64,000 nucleotides of DNA, taken from positions 1,875,283-1,939,282 of the forward strand of contig NZ_KB905472.1 in the NCBI RefSeq assembly GCF_000382445.1. Direction: 5' to 3'. Below, one piece after another: positions 8,133-16,954 of this stretch (its first letter is position 1; every line of letters starts with the position of its first letter). The position numbers were made by a program, and so were the translations under genes. The notes under the pieces were generated by a model. The model saw nothing but the letters and a program-made list of their open reading frames with translations, searched no databases and was not told the origin of the DNA. The stretch comes from Phocaeicola massiliensis B84634 = Timone 84634 = DSM 17679 = JCM 13223. Lineage in GTDB: Bacteria > Bacteroidota > Bacteroidia > Bacteroidales > Bacteroidaceae.

Positions 8133-9377
8133 TTATAAGATTCTTTGAAGATTTACTATTTTAGAATTTTCTTTTCTGTTATGACAAATAATAGACTTAA
8201 AGCAGTCATGGTTAACCATAACTATAATGAGAGCATAATGAAGTTCATTGGGAAGCTTTTTTATAAGTTTAATTCCATATTCATTAAAGACCTCAGCAGC
8301 ATTTACCAACGGGTCATAACAATCTATTGAATATCCCTTCTCAATTAAATTCTTGGCTATAAAAGCCACTTTTGTATTACGTATATCTTGACAGTTTGGT
8401 TTATAAGAAAATCCCAAAAATAGAACATTATCATGTGGATTTATCATTCTTGCTATTCTTTCTGAAACAATTTTTACTTTTTCTTCATTTGTTCGTCTTG
8501 ACTGTTTAACCAATGGCAAATCTACACCAATATGTGAAGCCCGATATAATAAATAGTATGGATCAACTCCTATACAATGTCCTCCCACTAGACCAGGTTT
8601 AACCTGTGAAAAGTTCCATTTAGACGAGGCACAATTTGTTACTTCCTCAATGTCTATTCCTTCTTTTTTACAATAATCTGCATATTCATTGGCAAGAGCT
8701 ATCAATGTATCTCTTTGAACATTCTCATACATTTTTGCTGCTTCAGCAACTTTAATACTTGATGCTATTACAACAGGTTGTTCTAAAACAGACTGATAAA
8801 TTGATGCAAGAAAGTTTGTAACATCTGGTGTCGAGCCAGATATTATTTTGGGGACATTGGATATTTGATGTTTATCATCGCCTATGTTAATACGTTCAGG
8901 AGAATACCCTACAAAAAAGTCTTTATTAAATACCAATCTTGAGTTTTTACTCAATAATGGTACACATAATTCTTCAGTCGCACCAGGATATACTGTAGAT
9001 TCAAATACAACAATGGTTTTAGGACGTAGAATTTTGGAAATTGATAAACAAGCATTTTCTAATGCTGATGTATCTGGTACAAAATAATTATTGATTGGAG
9101 TAGGAACAGTAACAATAAGGATATTACATGTAGCAATTTTACGAATATCTGTAGTTACTATACTGTGAGAAATTGCGTCACAGATCTTTTCTGTTTTTAC
9201 ATTATTTCGAGAATCAATTCCATTAGACAGTTCATTGATTCGATTATAATCCACATCATATCCAATGCAAGAATACAATTTAGATAATTGACAAAAAAGA
9301 GGAAGACCTACATATCCTAAACCTATTATTGCAATCTTAAGATTTTCATAGGTCTCTATATATTTCTTTTGTTCCAT
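8133..9377 (-). CDS. UDP-N-acetylhexosamine 6-dehydrogenase (WecC/TviB type)
   Basis: 414 residues, normal for the nucleotide-sugar dehydrogenase family. The N-terminal NAD site is IAIIGLGYVGLP. The active-site cysteine lies in GGHCIGVDPYYL, the version found in UDP-GlcNAc and UDP-ManNAc dehydrogenases rather than the GGSCFPKD of UDP-glucose dehydrogenase. The C-terminal domain GFSYKPNCQDIRNTKV is also typical. It oxidizes the C6 hydroxyl of a UDP-amino sugar to a uronic acid in two NAD-dependent steps and so feeds the decarboxylase-like enzyme downstream. It is the first biosynthetic gene of the operon, two bases after the XRE regulator gene, so regulator and enzymes are probably co-transcribed. 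Confidence 0.87.
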   Translation of the reverse strand: MEQKKYIETYENLKIAIIGLGYVGLPLFCQLSKLYSCIGYDVDYNRINELSNGIDSRNNVKTEKICDAISHSIVTTDIRKIATCNILIVTVPTPINNYFVPDTSALENACLSISKILRPKTIVVFESTVYPGATEELCVPLLSKNSRLVFNKDFFVGYSPERINIGDDKHQISNVPKIISGSTPDVTNFLASIYQSVLEQPVVIASSIKVAEAAKMYENVQRDTLIALANEYADYCKKEGIDIEEVTNCASSKWNFSQVKPGLVGGHCIGVDPYYLLYRASHIGVDLPLVKQSRRTNEEKVKIVSERIARMINPHDNVLFLGFSYKPNCQDIRNTKVAFIAKNLIEKGYSIDCYDPLVNAAEVFNEYGIKLIKKLPNELHYALIIVMVNHDCFKSIICHNRKENSKIVNLQRIL

Positions 9378-9379
9378 AA

Positions 9380-9607
9380 TTAATATTTATTATTACTTAA
9401 AGTCTCAATTGGAGACAAAAGATCTTTTGCTTCCATTTCTAACACAAATGCTATTTTATAAAGAGTCTCAATTGTAGGTTGACATTTATTTGAAACCCAG
9501 CGACTAACAGTCATCTCTGTTTTACCTAATTTGTTGGCAAGCCACTTGTTTGATAAATCTCTTTCGGCTAACGCCACTTTGATTTTATTATATTTTAAGT
9601 TCTCCAT
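9380..9607 (-). CDS. XRE-family transcriptional regulator
   Basis: A 75-residue protein consisting almost only of a Cro/C1-type helix-turn-helix (about residues 8-62; recognition region KLGKTEMTVSRWVSNK). It is the first gene of the leftward radical SAM glycan operon, with only two bases between its stop and the dehydrogenase start. Its own promoter region carries several TTAGATAA boxes, one of them just downstream of a -7 promoter element, so it is a good candidate autorepressor of the whole operon. Whether it represses or activates cannot be seen. Confidence 0.82.
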   Translation of the reverse strand: MENLKYNKIKVALAERDLSNKWLANKLGKTEMTVSRWVSNKCQPTIETLYKIAFVLEMEAKDLLSPIETLSNNKY

Positions 9608-9617
9608 ATATTAATGA

Positions 9618-9784
9618 TTATCTAAATGCAAAGATAACATATTTTGTATATAACATGACATTATCTTAGTATTACTACACATTATTACGCAAGTTTAGAT
9701 AACCTCATTATTAGATAATTAAATTATGCCATTGTATTTAAACAATTTTTACAGATTCAACTTAGATAGAATGTACTTATCTAA
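9618..9784. promoter_or_regulatory. Cluster of TTAGATAA/TTATCTAA boxes upstream of the XRE regulator
   Basis: Copies or near copies of TTAGATAA occur at 9618-9625 (as TTATCTAA), 9661-9668 (TTATCTTA), 9695-9702, 9711-9718, 9762-9768 and 9777-9784 (TTATCTAA). The last two form an inverted repeat, TTAGATA at 9762-9768 and TATCTAA at 9778-9784, separated by nine bases. They fill the 238-base gap between the regulator gene and the M23 peptidase gene. The arrangement fits an operator for the adjacent XRE protein; binding is inferred. Confidence 0.55.
9629..9636 (-). promoter_or_regulatory. Probable -7 promoter element of the glycan operon
   Basis: Read on the minus strand this is TATCTTTG, matching the Bacteroides -7 consensus TAnnTTTG. 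It lies 22 bases upstream of the regulator start codon, and a TTAGATAA box (9618-9625) follows three bases after it, near the expected transcription start. No clear TTTG -33 box is seen, so the call is tentative. Confidence 0.4.
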
Positions 9785-9845
9785 AATTAACTATACGCCA
9801 GATTGAACTTTTCAGTGATGGTTGGAGTTTATATCGATAATTTTA

Positions 9846-10523
9846 TCAATTGATTTGATTACTAATAGACATCACACAATTCAAGAGGATGATAGGGTCA
9901 ATAGCCTTACCATCCTTTTTTGTTGTCAGGTGCAGATGGGGACCTGTTGACATACCTGTATTACCAGACACTCCTATTATCTCACCCGCCTTAACATATC
10001 GTCCGATTGTAACCTTAGATGTAGACAAGTGACAATAGCTAATCGTGTAGTTGCCAGTCTGAATTGTGATGTATCTGCCAGAACGCTTATCATGAGCAGA
10101 CTTCACCACTTTCCCCGGAAGCATGGAAAACACAGGTTCGTAGCGAGCTTGAAGATCAACTCCATTATGCATGCAATATTTATGTGTAACAGGATGCTGA
10201 CGTATTCCAAATTCTGAGTTTATCTGAATATTCTTTAATGGAAAAGCCATATTTAAAAATTGAAGAATATCACCAGATGTTTGTGAAGATGGTCCTACAT
10301 TATCCCGGCATGATTCTACCATATTTAAATGTGATGAAGCATGGTTCAAAGAATCTTTTAACATCAAATTGTCCACAAGAGAAGAAGTATTTGTCTTTTG
10401 TGGATTTTTTGTTTTGTGGACTTGTTGATTATATAAACGCCCAATCGTATTAAACTGCGCTTTTATTGTGGTACTTGGCATAAACGAGAGAAGTACCATC
10501 ATGAGTATATTGCTAATATTCAT
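9846..10523 (-). CDS. Secreted M23-family metallopeptidase
   Basis: 225 residues. The N-terminus (about 1-22) is a hydrophobic signal peptide ending near KAQ. A low-complexity linker leads to an M23 (LytM/lysostaphin) domain from about residue 97. The zinc and catalytic positions are H119xxxD123 in MHNGVDL, H165 in YCHLS, and H196-x-H198 in GPHLHL. Such enzymes cut peptide cross-links in peptidoglycan in the periplasm. It stands alone, divergent from the large rightward gene run, and may act with that run's two other M23 proteins. Physiological role (conjugation, growth or lysis) is not decided by sequence. Confidence 0.85.
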   Translation of the reverse strand: MNISNILMMVLLSFMPSTTIKAQFNTIGRLYNQQVHKTKNPQKTNTSSLVDNLMLKDSLNHASSHLNMVESCRDNVGPSSQTSGDILQFLNMAFPLKNIQINSEFGIRQHPVTHKYCMHNGVDLQARYEPVFSMLPGKVVKSAHDKRSGRYITIQTGNYTISYCHLSTSKVTIGRYVKAGEIIGVSGNTGMSTGPHLHLTTKKDGKAIDPIILLNCVMSISNQIN

Positions 10524-10793
10524 GAAGCAAAAATACGTATATCCATTACCATGAGTTAAAACTCTTATAATTCAAGTAATTTTTCTAACTTTATTTATGC
10601 TAATAGTATGATTTTAATCGATAAATCATACTTCTTTCATAATGATATATAAAACTTAAGGCAAGATATACCCATTCTTCTGATTCTCTAATCACACCTT
10701 TTATTTTTGTTTCTGGATTAGCTATTATAGTTCTTCATAAGACAATGAAATACTGTTATGGCAAAAATAATAACGTATTAAAAAAGGTAACAA

Positions 10794-11546
10794 ATGAATT
10801 ACAACTTTGATGAGAATGAAATGCCCTACGGCATTCTCGAACGTTTTGGATTGACACAGGAGATGATAGAGGATCTGCCGACCGATGTTCTGCAGAATAT
10901 TCTCAATGGCCGGCATTCTCCAGTCTTACCTATATACATCATTGCTGATGATGGTGAGGAAGTAAAGGCACGAACTCGCTTCTGCCTTGTAAGAACACCA
11001 GAAGGCAATGTAGATGTTCTCTTCTTTCCGAAGCTTGACGAGTATGATTTCAAAGTCTTCAATGAGCAGCAGAAGCAAAGCCTTCTTGCTGGCAAACCCA
11101 TCATTGGACATTTGGAAAGTAACGAAACGGGGCACGAGCTCGGCACCAAATGTTTCTTCCAACTTGACCAGGACAGCAAACAGGTACTGAGCGTACCAAC
11201 CCCTGTCATAGGCAGGAACATTCAATACCTCACCGACCGCTATCATCTTACGGGTGCTGAGATGCAGAAACTGCAGAACGGAGAAATCCTTTCCATCATT
11301 GATAACGATGAAGAAATTTCCATCGGTATCGATCTGAATTCAAATGCGGGTATCCGTCTCGCTGCAGGTAATGAACAGGTATGGCGCAGAGAAGCCAAAC
11401 GGGAATGGGACAAATACAACTTCGGCATTTTCGGTTGTTGGACCATGGATGAAAATGGAAATCTTGACTATATCCATGAGGAGGACTACTCTGAAGAAAT
11501 CTGGAATGAGCAGAAGAAACAAGGTATGCGCATGATACAGCGATAA
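10794..11546 (+). CDS. DUF4099/DUF3945-like mobile-element protein
   Basis: 250 residues. The first ~100 residues (LPIYIIADDGEEVKARTRF and flanks) look like DUF4099 and the middle part (LTGAEMQKLQNGEI) resembles the DUF3945 repeat motif. Both occur almost only in Bacteroidetes conjugative or mobilizable elements, where the function is unknown. It opens the rightward run that continues with Toprim, peptidase and ArdC genes. No enzyme motif, signal peptide or membrane segment is visible. The domain assignment is by eye and moderately sure; the role is unknown. Confidence 0.65.
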   Translation: MNYNFDENEMPYGILERFGLTQEMIEDLPTDVLQNILNGRHSPVLPIYIIADDGEEVKARTRFCLVRTPEGNVDVLFFPKLDEYDFKVFNEQQKQSLLAGKPIIGHLESNETGHELGTKCFFQLDQDSKQVLSVPTPVIGRNIQYLTDRYHLTGAEMQKLQNGEILSIIDNDEEISIGIDLNSNAGIRLAAGNEQVWRREAKREWDKYNFGIFGCWTMDENGNLDYIHEEDYSEEIWNEQKKQGMRMIQR

Positions 11547-11578
11547 CCAAAGTAACAACCATCAATAACAAATCCAAT

Positions 11579-11788
11579 ATGGCAAATATCAAATACTATC
11601 CAGAAGACGAACTTGTACAGAAAGTACAGAGTGGAGAATACGGCTGGCTCGATTATATCAATCACCACTCATCGGAATGGCAGGAAGAATACACCGAATT
11701 CTGTAATGAAAGGAACCTTGTAGTTAACGAAGAATCAGCCGAAGATTTTATCGAATGGAAAGGCGAACTTGTTGAAACAGGCGAATAA
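11579..11788 (+). CDS. Small acidic protein of unknown function
   Basis: 69 residues, strongly acidic, with a C-terminal stretch AEDFIEWKGELVETG. It sits 32 bases after the DUF4099-like gene and 24 bases before the next gene, all in one direction, so it is likely part of the same transcript. Small acidic proteins are frequent in mobile elements (for example DNA-mimic antirestriction proteins), but there is no specific evidence of such a function here. Confidence 0.6.
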   Translation: MANIKYYPEDELVQKVQSGEYGWLDYINHHSSEWQEEYTEFCNERNLVVNEESAEDFIEWKGELVETGE

Positions 11789-11812
11789 TAAACATTTAAA
11801 ATCAATCACAGT

Positions 11813-13450
11813 ATGTCAATCAGATCAAATGCACTATCAGTAGGTAGAGATTTGTCGCCAGAGCTGCAGGATATTCTCCGTCGCAATGGTATGCAAGCAC
11901 ATATTATTCGACAAGGTGAAAACTATCTTCTGTCGGTTCAAGGGTATGACTCACCTCTCCTAACCTATCATATCAGTGCCAGACAGATGAGAGACTTGGC
12001 AGATTGGGGTACAAACTCGGCTAACAAAAAAGCCTATAACACCTTTGCTGATTTAGTGAAGAAAGACTTCTATATACCGAGAGACTTTGTCCATGCCCGT
12101 AATGCCAACGGTCGTGTGGCTATGGGACTTCACGGCTACCGGATTGGTGTTGGCGAATACGGCAGACTGCCGTGGGACAAACGCCGTGCCTTTATGATGA
12201 TGGATCCGTTTCATGGACGATTTTTGGGATGGACACCACGCAATCAGGAAGGCTTCCACATGCGCCGTGTCGGTGGTGCCATGTTCCTGCAGGGAGCCCC
12301 TATGGTTCCGGAACGTCCTGATGGCAGAATCAAACCAGGTGAATTACTCAATGGAGGCTATGGCTTCTATTACAAAGGAGAACAGCTAAATATGGCACAG
12401 CAGCCCTCACAGGATGTACTCGCAGATTTGGAAGCTGTAATTCCACCTGTTGAAATACCTACCCGTCCACAGGAGCCGGCAAAACCATACAAGGAACTTA
12501 TCACCTCAGACGTATACTTCAGTAACGAAAAATGGCAGGAATGCCTGTCTTCTCATGGAGTAATTATAGATGCCAACAGCAAGACACTGACCATTCAGTC
12601 GGCTACCACCCAGCATGATCTTGTTTACGACCTGACGGATGAAGAAGTTACCCGGCTTACAGACAATTCCATCAAGAATGTACCTGTACAGAACCGCCTG
12701 GACATCATCAACAACGTCATCAAAAATGATTTTTCAGATAGATTGACGATAGACATGCTCAATTCCAATGAACAGATAGCCCTGAATCTTACTCCTGAAG
12801 TGGAAGCAGAACTGAATGCCAGACAAGAAGTAGTGGCAGAACATGCGTTTCCTCTTACTCAGGGAAATGAATATGTCATTGCGGAGCAGGAAGACCGAAG
12901 CGTAGCCCATGTGGATGGCAACAGCCTTTATGACATAAACCAAGATAAAGGTTGGTTTCGGGAAGGAAGAAACGGACGTGAGGTACAGGTGGACGACATC
13001 AGAGTTGAGCCTGTACGAAACGAGCAAGGAGAAATCCAGCAAGACGAAAAAGGCAATGCTATGTTCCGTATGACCGCTGTTATCAATGGCGAAAGCATCA
13101 GTCACGAGATAAGCCAAAAGCAATATGAAAAGTTCATGGCCGTAGATGACTATCATCGCATGAAACTCTTCTCTAAAATCTTTGACGAAGTAGACATGAA
13201 GAATGCGCCGGGACATGGAAGGAATATAGGTGCCATGATTGGAGGTGCTCTACTTGCAGGTCTTACTGTTATGCGAGAACTCGGAAGAGACCATTATCCT
13301 CCAGCCGTGTTTGTTGAACATCATCATGCACCAGGGCCACATGTCTATTTCAAAGGAGGTGTGGACTCACCGCAGGATCTTGCTTCAAGAGCATTTGATG
13401 CCGGACTCAATGCAGCTGAGCATGGAGTCGGCTTAGGACATGGCAGATAA
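11813..13450 (+). CDS. Mobile-element protein of unknown function, 545 aa
   Basis: A long soluble protein not recognized at family level with confidence. Residues ~1-200 form a compact region rich in Gly, Arg and aromatic residues (GLHGYRIGVGEYGRLPWDKR). Residues ~230-480 look like repeated binding domains of the kind seen in DUF3945-bearing proteins. The C-terminus has a glycine-rich patch (GAMIGGALLAGLTVM) that could be a weak membrane segment, then a histidine-rich tail (FVEHHHAPGPHVYF). It lies between the small acidic gene and the Toprim gene with gaps of about 24 bases. A role in DNA transfer or replication is likely only by context. Confidence 0.55.
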   Translation: MSIRSNALSVGRDLSPELQDILRRNGMQAHIIRQGENYLLSVQGYDSPLLTYHISARQMRDLADWGTNSANKKAYNTFADLVKKDFYIPRDFVHARNANGRVAMGLHGYRIGVGEYGRLPWDKRRAFMMMDPFHGRFLGWTPRNQEGFHMRRVGGAMFLQGAPMVPERPDGRIKPGELLNGGYGFYYKGEQLNMAQQPSQDVLADLEAVIPPVEIPTRPQEPAKPYKELITSDVYFSNEKWQECLSSHGVIIDANSKTLTIQSATTQHDLVYDLTDEEVTRLTDNSIKNVPVQNRLDIINNVIKNDFSDRLTIDMLNSNEQIALNLTPEVEAELNARQEVVAEHAFPLTQGNEYVIAEQEDRSVAHVDGNSLYDINQDKGWFREGRNGREVQVDDIRVEPVRNEQGEIQQDEKGNAMFRMTAVINGESISHEISQKQYEKFMAVDDYHRMKLFSKIFDEVDMKNAPGHGRNIGAMIGGALLAGLTVMRELGRDHYPPAVFVEHHHAPGPHVYFKGGVDSPQDLASRAFDAGLNAAEHGVGLGHGR

Positions 13451-13472
13451 TACTTAATTATCATAGAACACA

Positions 13473-14945
13473 ATGAACGAAGAGCAGAAATTTGAAGATT
13501 ATCGCAACCGTCTTAATATCAGAGACGTGTTGACGGATGCAGGTTATACACTTCACAAGCGGGACGGCTTGCGCTATCCTGCCTATGTACGTCTGGATAA
13601 TGATGGACGCAGAATCAGGGGTGACAAATTTATTGTCATGCCCAATAAAAACTGTTGTTTCCAACCTCCAACGATAAAGCTGTATTCTGTCACATCCTTC
13701 ATTTGGGAACATCCAAATCTCTTTCCTGAATACAATCAAGGAATGAAAGAGTCTGCTCTTGTTCACAAAGTCTGTCAGCGGCTATTGAATATTCCTGTGG
13801 AGCAACGTAACCAGAATGTGCTTGCTCCTACCCGTGATGCAAAGCCTTTCAATATCAAAGATTATAAGATTGAGCGTTTTCATCCTGATGAAGCTGACTC
13901 TCAGAAACCTTTTTACGCTTTCTTCAAGTCAAGAGGAATCGATTTTGCTACACGTTGTGCTTTTCACCGTAACTTCTTTCTTGCTTCCAAGGCCGCAGAC
14001 AATGGAGCAAGTTATAAGAACCTTTCTTTTCCCATGTATATACCGGGGCATCCTGAGAAATGTGTCGGTTTGGAAGAAAGAGGCTATCCACGTAAGGATG
14101 GCTCTGCACGAAAAGGTATGGCAGCCGGTACAAATGCAAGTGAAGGCCTGTGGATGGCAAGTCCGAAAGACATGGAACTGAAAGATGCGAAAGATGTATA
14201 TGTGTTTGAGAGTGCATACGATGCCATGGCATTCTACCAGTTGAGAATGAAGAAAGACTCCGGACTGGACTACAAAGCAAGACAGGAGCTGAAGTCAGCC
14301 GTATTTATCTCCACCGGAGGAAATCCCAGTTACGGGCAGATACAGGGAGTGGTCAAGGCTGCTCCTGGTGCTACTTTCCATCTTGGCTTTGACAATGACC
14401 TGGCGGGAAAACAGTTCGTCTTCAACTTTGAATCCATCGTACAAAAGATGAATCCGTTGCATCCTGAGTCCGTTGCATCAGACATGAAAGGTTTCATTGA
14501 AACTTTCAAGGAAGGTATCACATCTACCAAAGAACTGCTTGATATTGACGATGACAGATATGTGGAACTCCCTGAAGGACTACAGAAGCTTTACCTCGCT
14601 TATGACACAGCAAGAAATGAGGCATGGGAATACCATTATTCTCCCTTTCTGTGTAAGGAAGACAAGCAGGAAGCGGCTGACAGGATGAACAAAGCCTATC
14701 AGGAGTTTAAACAGGCCCTGTTTCAAAAGCTCCATGTGCAGGACGGACAAGACCTGAATCCAATAGGAATAGTACGTGAACTGCCGTCTGAAGGCTATAA
14801 GGATTTTAATGATGAACTATTGGAAAAGAAACAATACTCAATGACCGATGTCGTTGAGACAGCCTTTGACGAAAATGGTGTTTCTCTCACTGAAGAGAGA
14901 GAAGAAGAAAATGAAGAAACCAAAAAGAGCGGACTAAAACGATAA
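13473..14945 (+). CDS. Toprim-domain primase-like protein (DUF3991/Toprim type)
   Basis: 490 residues. A Toprim fold is visible in the centre: the conserved glutamate is E246 in DVYVFESAYDAMAFY, and the metal-binding DxD is D307/D309 in HLGFDNDLAGK. The N-terminal part (residues ~1-90, RYPAYVRLDNDGRRIRGDKF) resembles the DUF3991 domain that precedes Toprim in mobile-element primases. The C-terminal ~150 residues are helical and end in a charged tail. It probably makes primers or processes ends on transferred single-stranded DNA. No zinc-finger CHC2 motif is present. Confidence 0.78.
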   Translation: MNEEQKFEDYRNRLNIRDVLTDAGYTLHKRDGLRYPAYVRLDNDGRRIRGDKFIVMPNKNCCFQPPTIKLYSVTSFIWEHPNLFPEYNQGMKESALVHKVCQRLLNIPVEQRNQNVLAPTRDAKPFNIKDYKIERFHPDEADSQKPFYAFFKSRGIDFATRCAFHRNFFLASKAADNGASYKNLSFPMYIPGHPEKCVGLEERGYPRKDGSARKGMAAGTNASEGLWMASPKDMELKDAKDVYVFESAYDAMAFYQLRMKKDSGLDYKARQELKSAVFISTGGNPSYGQIQGVVKAAPGATFHLGFDNDLAGKQFVFNFESIVQKMNPLHPESVASDMKGFIETFKEGITSTKELLDIDDDRYVELPEGLQKLYLAYDTARNEAWEYHYSPFLCKEDKQEAADRMNKAYQEFKQALFQKLHVQDGQDLNPIGIVRELPSEGYKDFNDELLEKKQYSMTDVVETAFDENGVSLTEEREEENEETKKSGLKR

Positions 14946-14950
14946 ATGAT

Positions 14951-15442
14951 ATGACAGACTCAAACAGACGGTTCAGCATAATCACATTGCACCCTCACTG
15001 GGCGCAATACATTATCTCACAAGGCATGGCATTTCTTATCAGTTGTGCCCTGTTCTTGGCAGCCGGTCACGAAAGCATCACCTATAAGATGCCTTTTGTG
15101 GTACTGGGGGCAATTATGACGTGCATCATGCTCTACGGTTGTCTTTATCTACACAAACTGAGCTATATCATCACATCCGAACAACTGATTATCCAACATG
15201 GTGTACTCATCAGAAAGAGTGACTACATTGAACTCTACAGGGTGGTTGACTTCAGTGAAAACCGTGGTATCGTGGAACAGCTGTTCGGATTGAAGACTGT
15301 CTCGATTTTCAGCGGAGACCGTTCCAATCCCAAACTGGACATATTTGGAATCAAGGAGCGCATTGATGTTGTAGGAATTATCCGTGAACGGGTTGAGTAT
15401 AACAAACAAAGGAAAGGTATCTATGAAATCACTAACAGATAA
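14951..15442 (+). CDS. Membrane protein with bacterial PH domain (bPH2-like)
   Basis: 163 residues. Two N-terminal transmembrane helices (about residues 20-38 and 46-68) are followed by a soluble domain with the pattern YIITSEQLIIQHGVLIRKSDYIELYRVVDF, typical of YdbS/YdbT-like bacterial PH domains. These are inner-membrane proteins of poorly known role. The gene starts six bases after the Toprim gene and overlaps the next gene by 20 bases. Its position suggests a membrane scaffold for the exported proteins that follow. Confidence 0.72.
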   Translation: MTDSNRRFSIITLHPHWAQYIISQGMAFLISCALFLAAGHESITYKMPFVVLGAIMTCIMLYGCLYLHKLSYIITSEQLIIQHGVLIRKSDYIELYRVVDFSENRGIVEQLFGLKTVSIFSGDRSNPKLDIFGIKERIDVVGIIRERVEYNKQRKGIYEITNR

Positions 15443-16178
15443 TATATCGTCAGAAGCCAAGACTTCCAAAGGCATTGCTTACGACAGCAGATGGATGATT
15501 ATCTCGGCCATTGCTTTGGCCTTGTTCCTATTCCGTCTTGAAGGTCGTGCCCAATTGGTTTCCAGCAATCCGATGGAATATGTGGCATTAGCTGAAGGTA
15601 ATGAGCTTATCAACGGTCAAATCAAGAATCAGATTGAAGACCAGCAGAAGACGGCACTACTACAAAATACCATTGCGGCAGAGTTCGCTCAGATAAAGCA
15701 ATGGGAGAGAAAGTACAACAGCTACCTGAAAACCGTGTCTGGCTATGCCTCCACACTTAAAGCATGCAGTCATCTCTATGATGACGGTGTAAGGATATTC
15801 ATCAGTCTTTGTGATTTGAAGAAAGCCATATCACAAAACCCGCATGGAATAGTGGCTACAATGAGTATGAATAATCTTTATATCGAAACAGCGACCGAAC
15901 TCATCACTGTATACAGCATACTGAAAGATGCCGTAGCCAAAGGTGGAGCAAGCAATATGCTTACGGGTGCGGAACGCAGTAAGATTCTTTGGGAGTTGAA
16001 TGACCGTCTGGCACAATTCAACAAAAGACTTTCACAGCTCTCCATCAGCATCCGTTATTACACAATGGCCGATGTATGGAACAGAGCCACTGCAGGAATG
16101 ATAGACAGGAACACCGCTGAGATTGCCGGTCAAGCTTTGGACAGGTGGCATAGATGCGCACGAATAGTAACACCATAA
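15423..16178 (+). CDS. Exported or membrane-anchored helical protein, paralogue of the next gene
   Basis: 251 residues from the ATG at 15423, chosen because a hydrophobic segment (about 22-38) follows it directly; an earlier in-frame start at 15384 would run deep into the PH-domain gene. The body is mostly helical, with IKQWERKYNSYLKTVSGYA and a C-terminal LSQLSISIRYYTMADVWNR. The last block matches LTRAVKYTSLSDIWAEID in the next gene, so the two are paralogues. The length, export signal and helical body recall VirB5/TrbJ-like conjugation pilus proteins, but this is only a fold-level guess. Confidence 0.65.
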   Translation: MKSLTDNISSEAKTSKGIAYDSRWMIISAIALALFLFRLEGRAQLVSSNPMEYVALAEGNELINGQIKNQIEDQQKTALLQNTIAAEFAQIKQWERKYNSYLKTVSGYASTLKACSHLYDDGVRIFISLCDLKKAISQNPHGIVATMSMNNLYIETATELITVYSILKDAVAKGGASNMLTGAERSKILWELNDRLAQFNKRLSQLSISIRYYTMADVWNRATAGMIDRNTAEIAGQALDRWHRCARIVTP

Positions 16179-16198
16179 AAGATTATCAGGATAACACA

Positions 16199-16900
16199 AT
16201 GAAACGCTTATTGCTGTTTTTTGCCATGCTTATTTCTCTCACCCTCCCTTTTGAAGGGCTGGGTGGGAGTTTTCTCCGGGCTCAGGGCAACGACCCTGTT
16301 TTGGCCGGAATGATTCTGGCATACACAAATAAGGCAGAAAAAGAACTGAAGCAGCAGGAACAAATGATGCTTCTGGAATCTACAGGTCATCTGTGGATAA
16401 AGGAAGAAGTACAAGGAGTGACTGACCTGCAAAAGGAGTTCAACTCTTATTTGGATAACTTTCATAGCATCATCAGTTATGCGGCACAGATATATGGATT
16501 CTATCATGAAATAGACCGACTCGTGAAACACCTGGGAACTTTTAATGACCAGCTCCAGCACCAGACAGGAAATACCCTGGCAGTAGCATTGTCTTCAAAC
16601 AGGAATAAAATCTATAGAGAACTTATCATGAATAGTGTCGATATAGTCAATGACATCCGGCAACTGTGCCTCTCCGATACCAAGATGACAGAGAAGGAAC
16701 GACTGGAAGTTCTCTTTTCCATCCGTCCGAAACTTAAACTCATGAATCAAAAGCTCAAAAGGCTTACGAGAGCTGTTAAATATACTTCGCTCTCTGACAT
16801 ATGGGCGGAGATAGACTACAATGGCAGAAGTGAGGTGGACAAGCCCAATATTGTACAGAAATGCAAGGAAAGATGGAAGAGGAACGCAAAGCCAAAGTAA
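16199..16900 (+). CDS. Secreted helical protein, paralogue of the previous gene
   Basis: 233 residues from the ATG at 16199, where a clear signal peptide begins (MKRLLLFFAMLISLTLPF, cleavage near LRAQG). A further in-frame ATG at 16154 would add 15 residues inside the upstream gene and is less likely. The mature part is alpha-helical with heptad-like stretches and ends in a basic tail. It shares the 'Y(T/Y)(S/T)xxDxW' block with the upstream paralogue. Tandem exported paralogues in a mobile-element gene run suggest envelope-spanning machinery or surface components. No known domain is recognized. Confidence 0.65.
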   Translation: MKRLLLFFAMLISLTLPFEGLGGSFLRAQGNDPVLAGMILAYTNKAEKELKQQEQMMLLESTGHLWIKEEVQGVTDLQKEFNSYLDNFHSIISYAAQIYGFYHEIDRLVKHLGTFNDQLQHQTGNTLAVALSSNRNKIYRELIMNSVDIVNDIRQLCLSDTKMTEKERLEVLFSIRPKLKLMNQKLKRLTRAVKYTSLSDIWAEIDYNGRSEVDKPNIVQKCKERWKRNAKPK

Positions 16901-16954
16901 GTATTCAGGTATAAAGATAATTCAGGATAACAATTTAACAATCAAACTTTAAGT

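Noticed and set aside
10826..11592. Long minus-strand frames opposite the DUF4099-like gene
   Set aside because: They are the antisense shadow of a well-supported gene.
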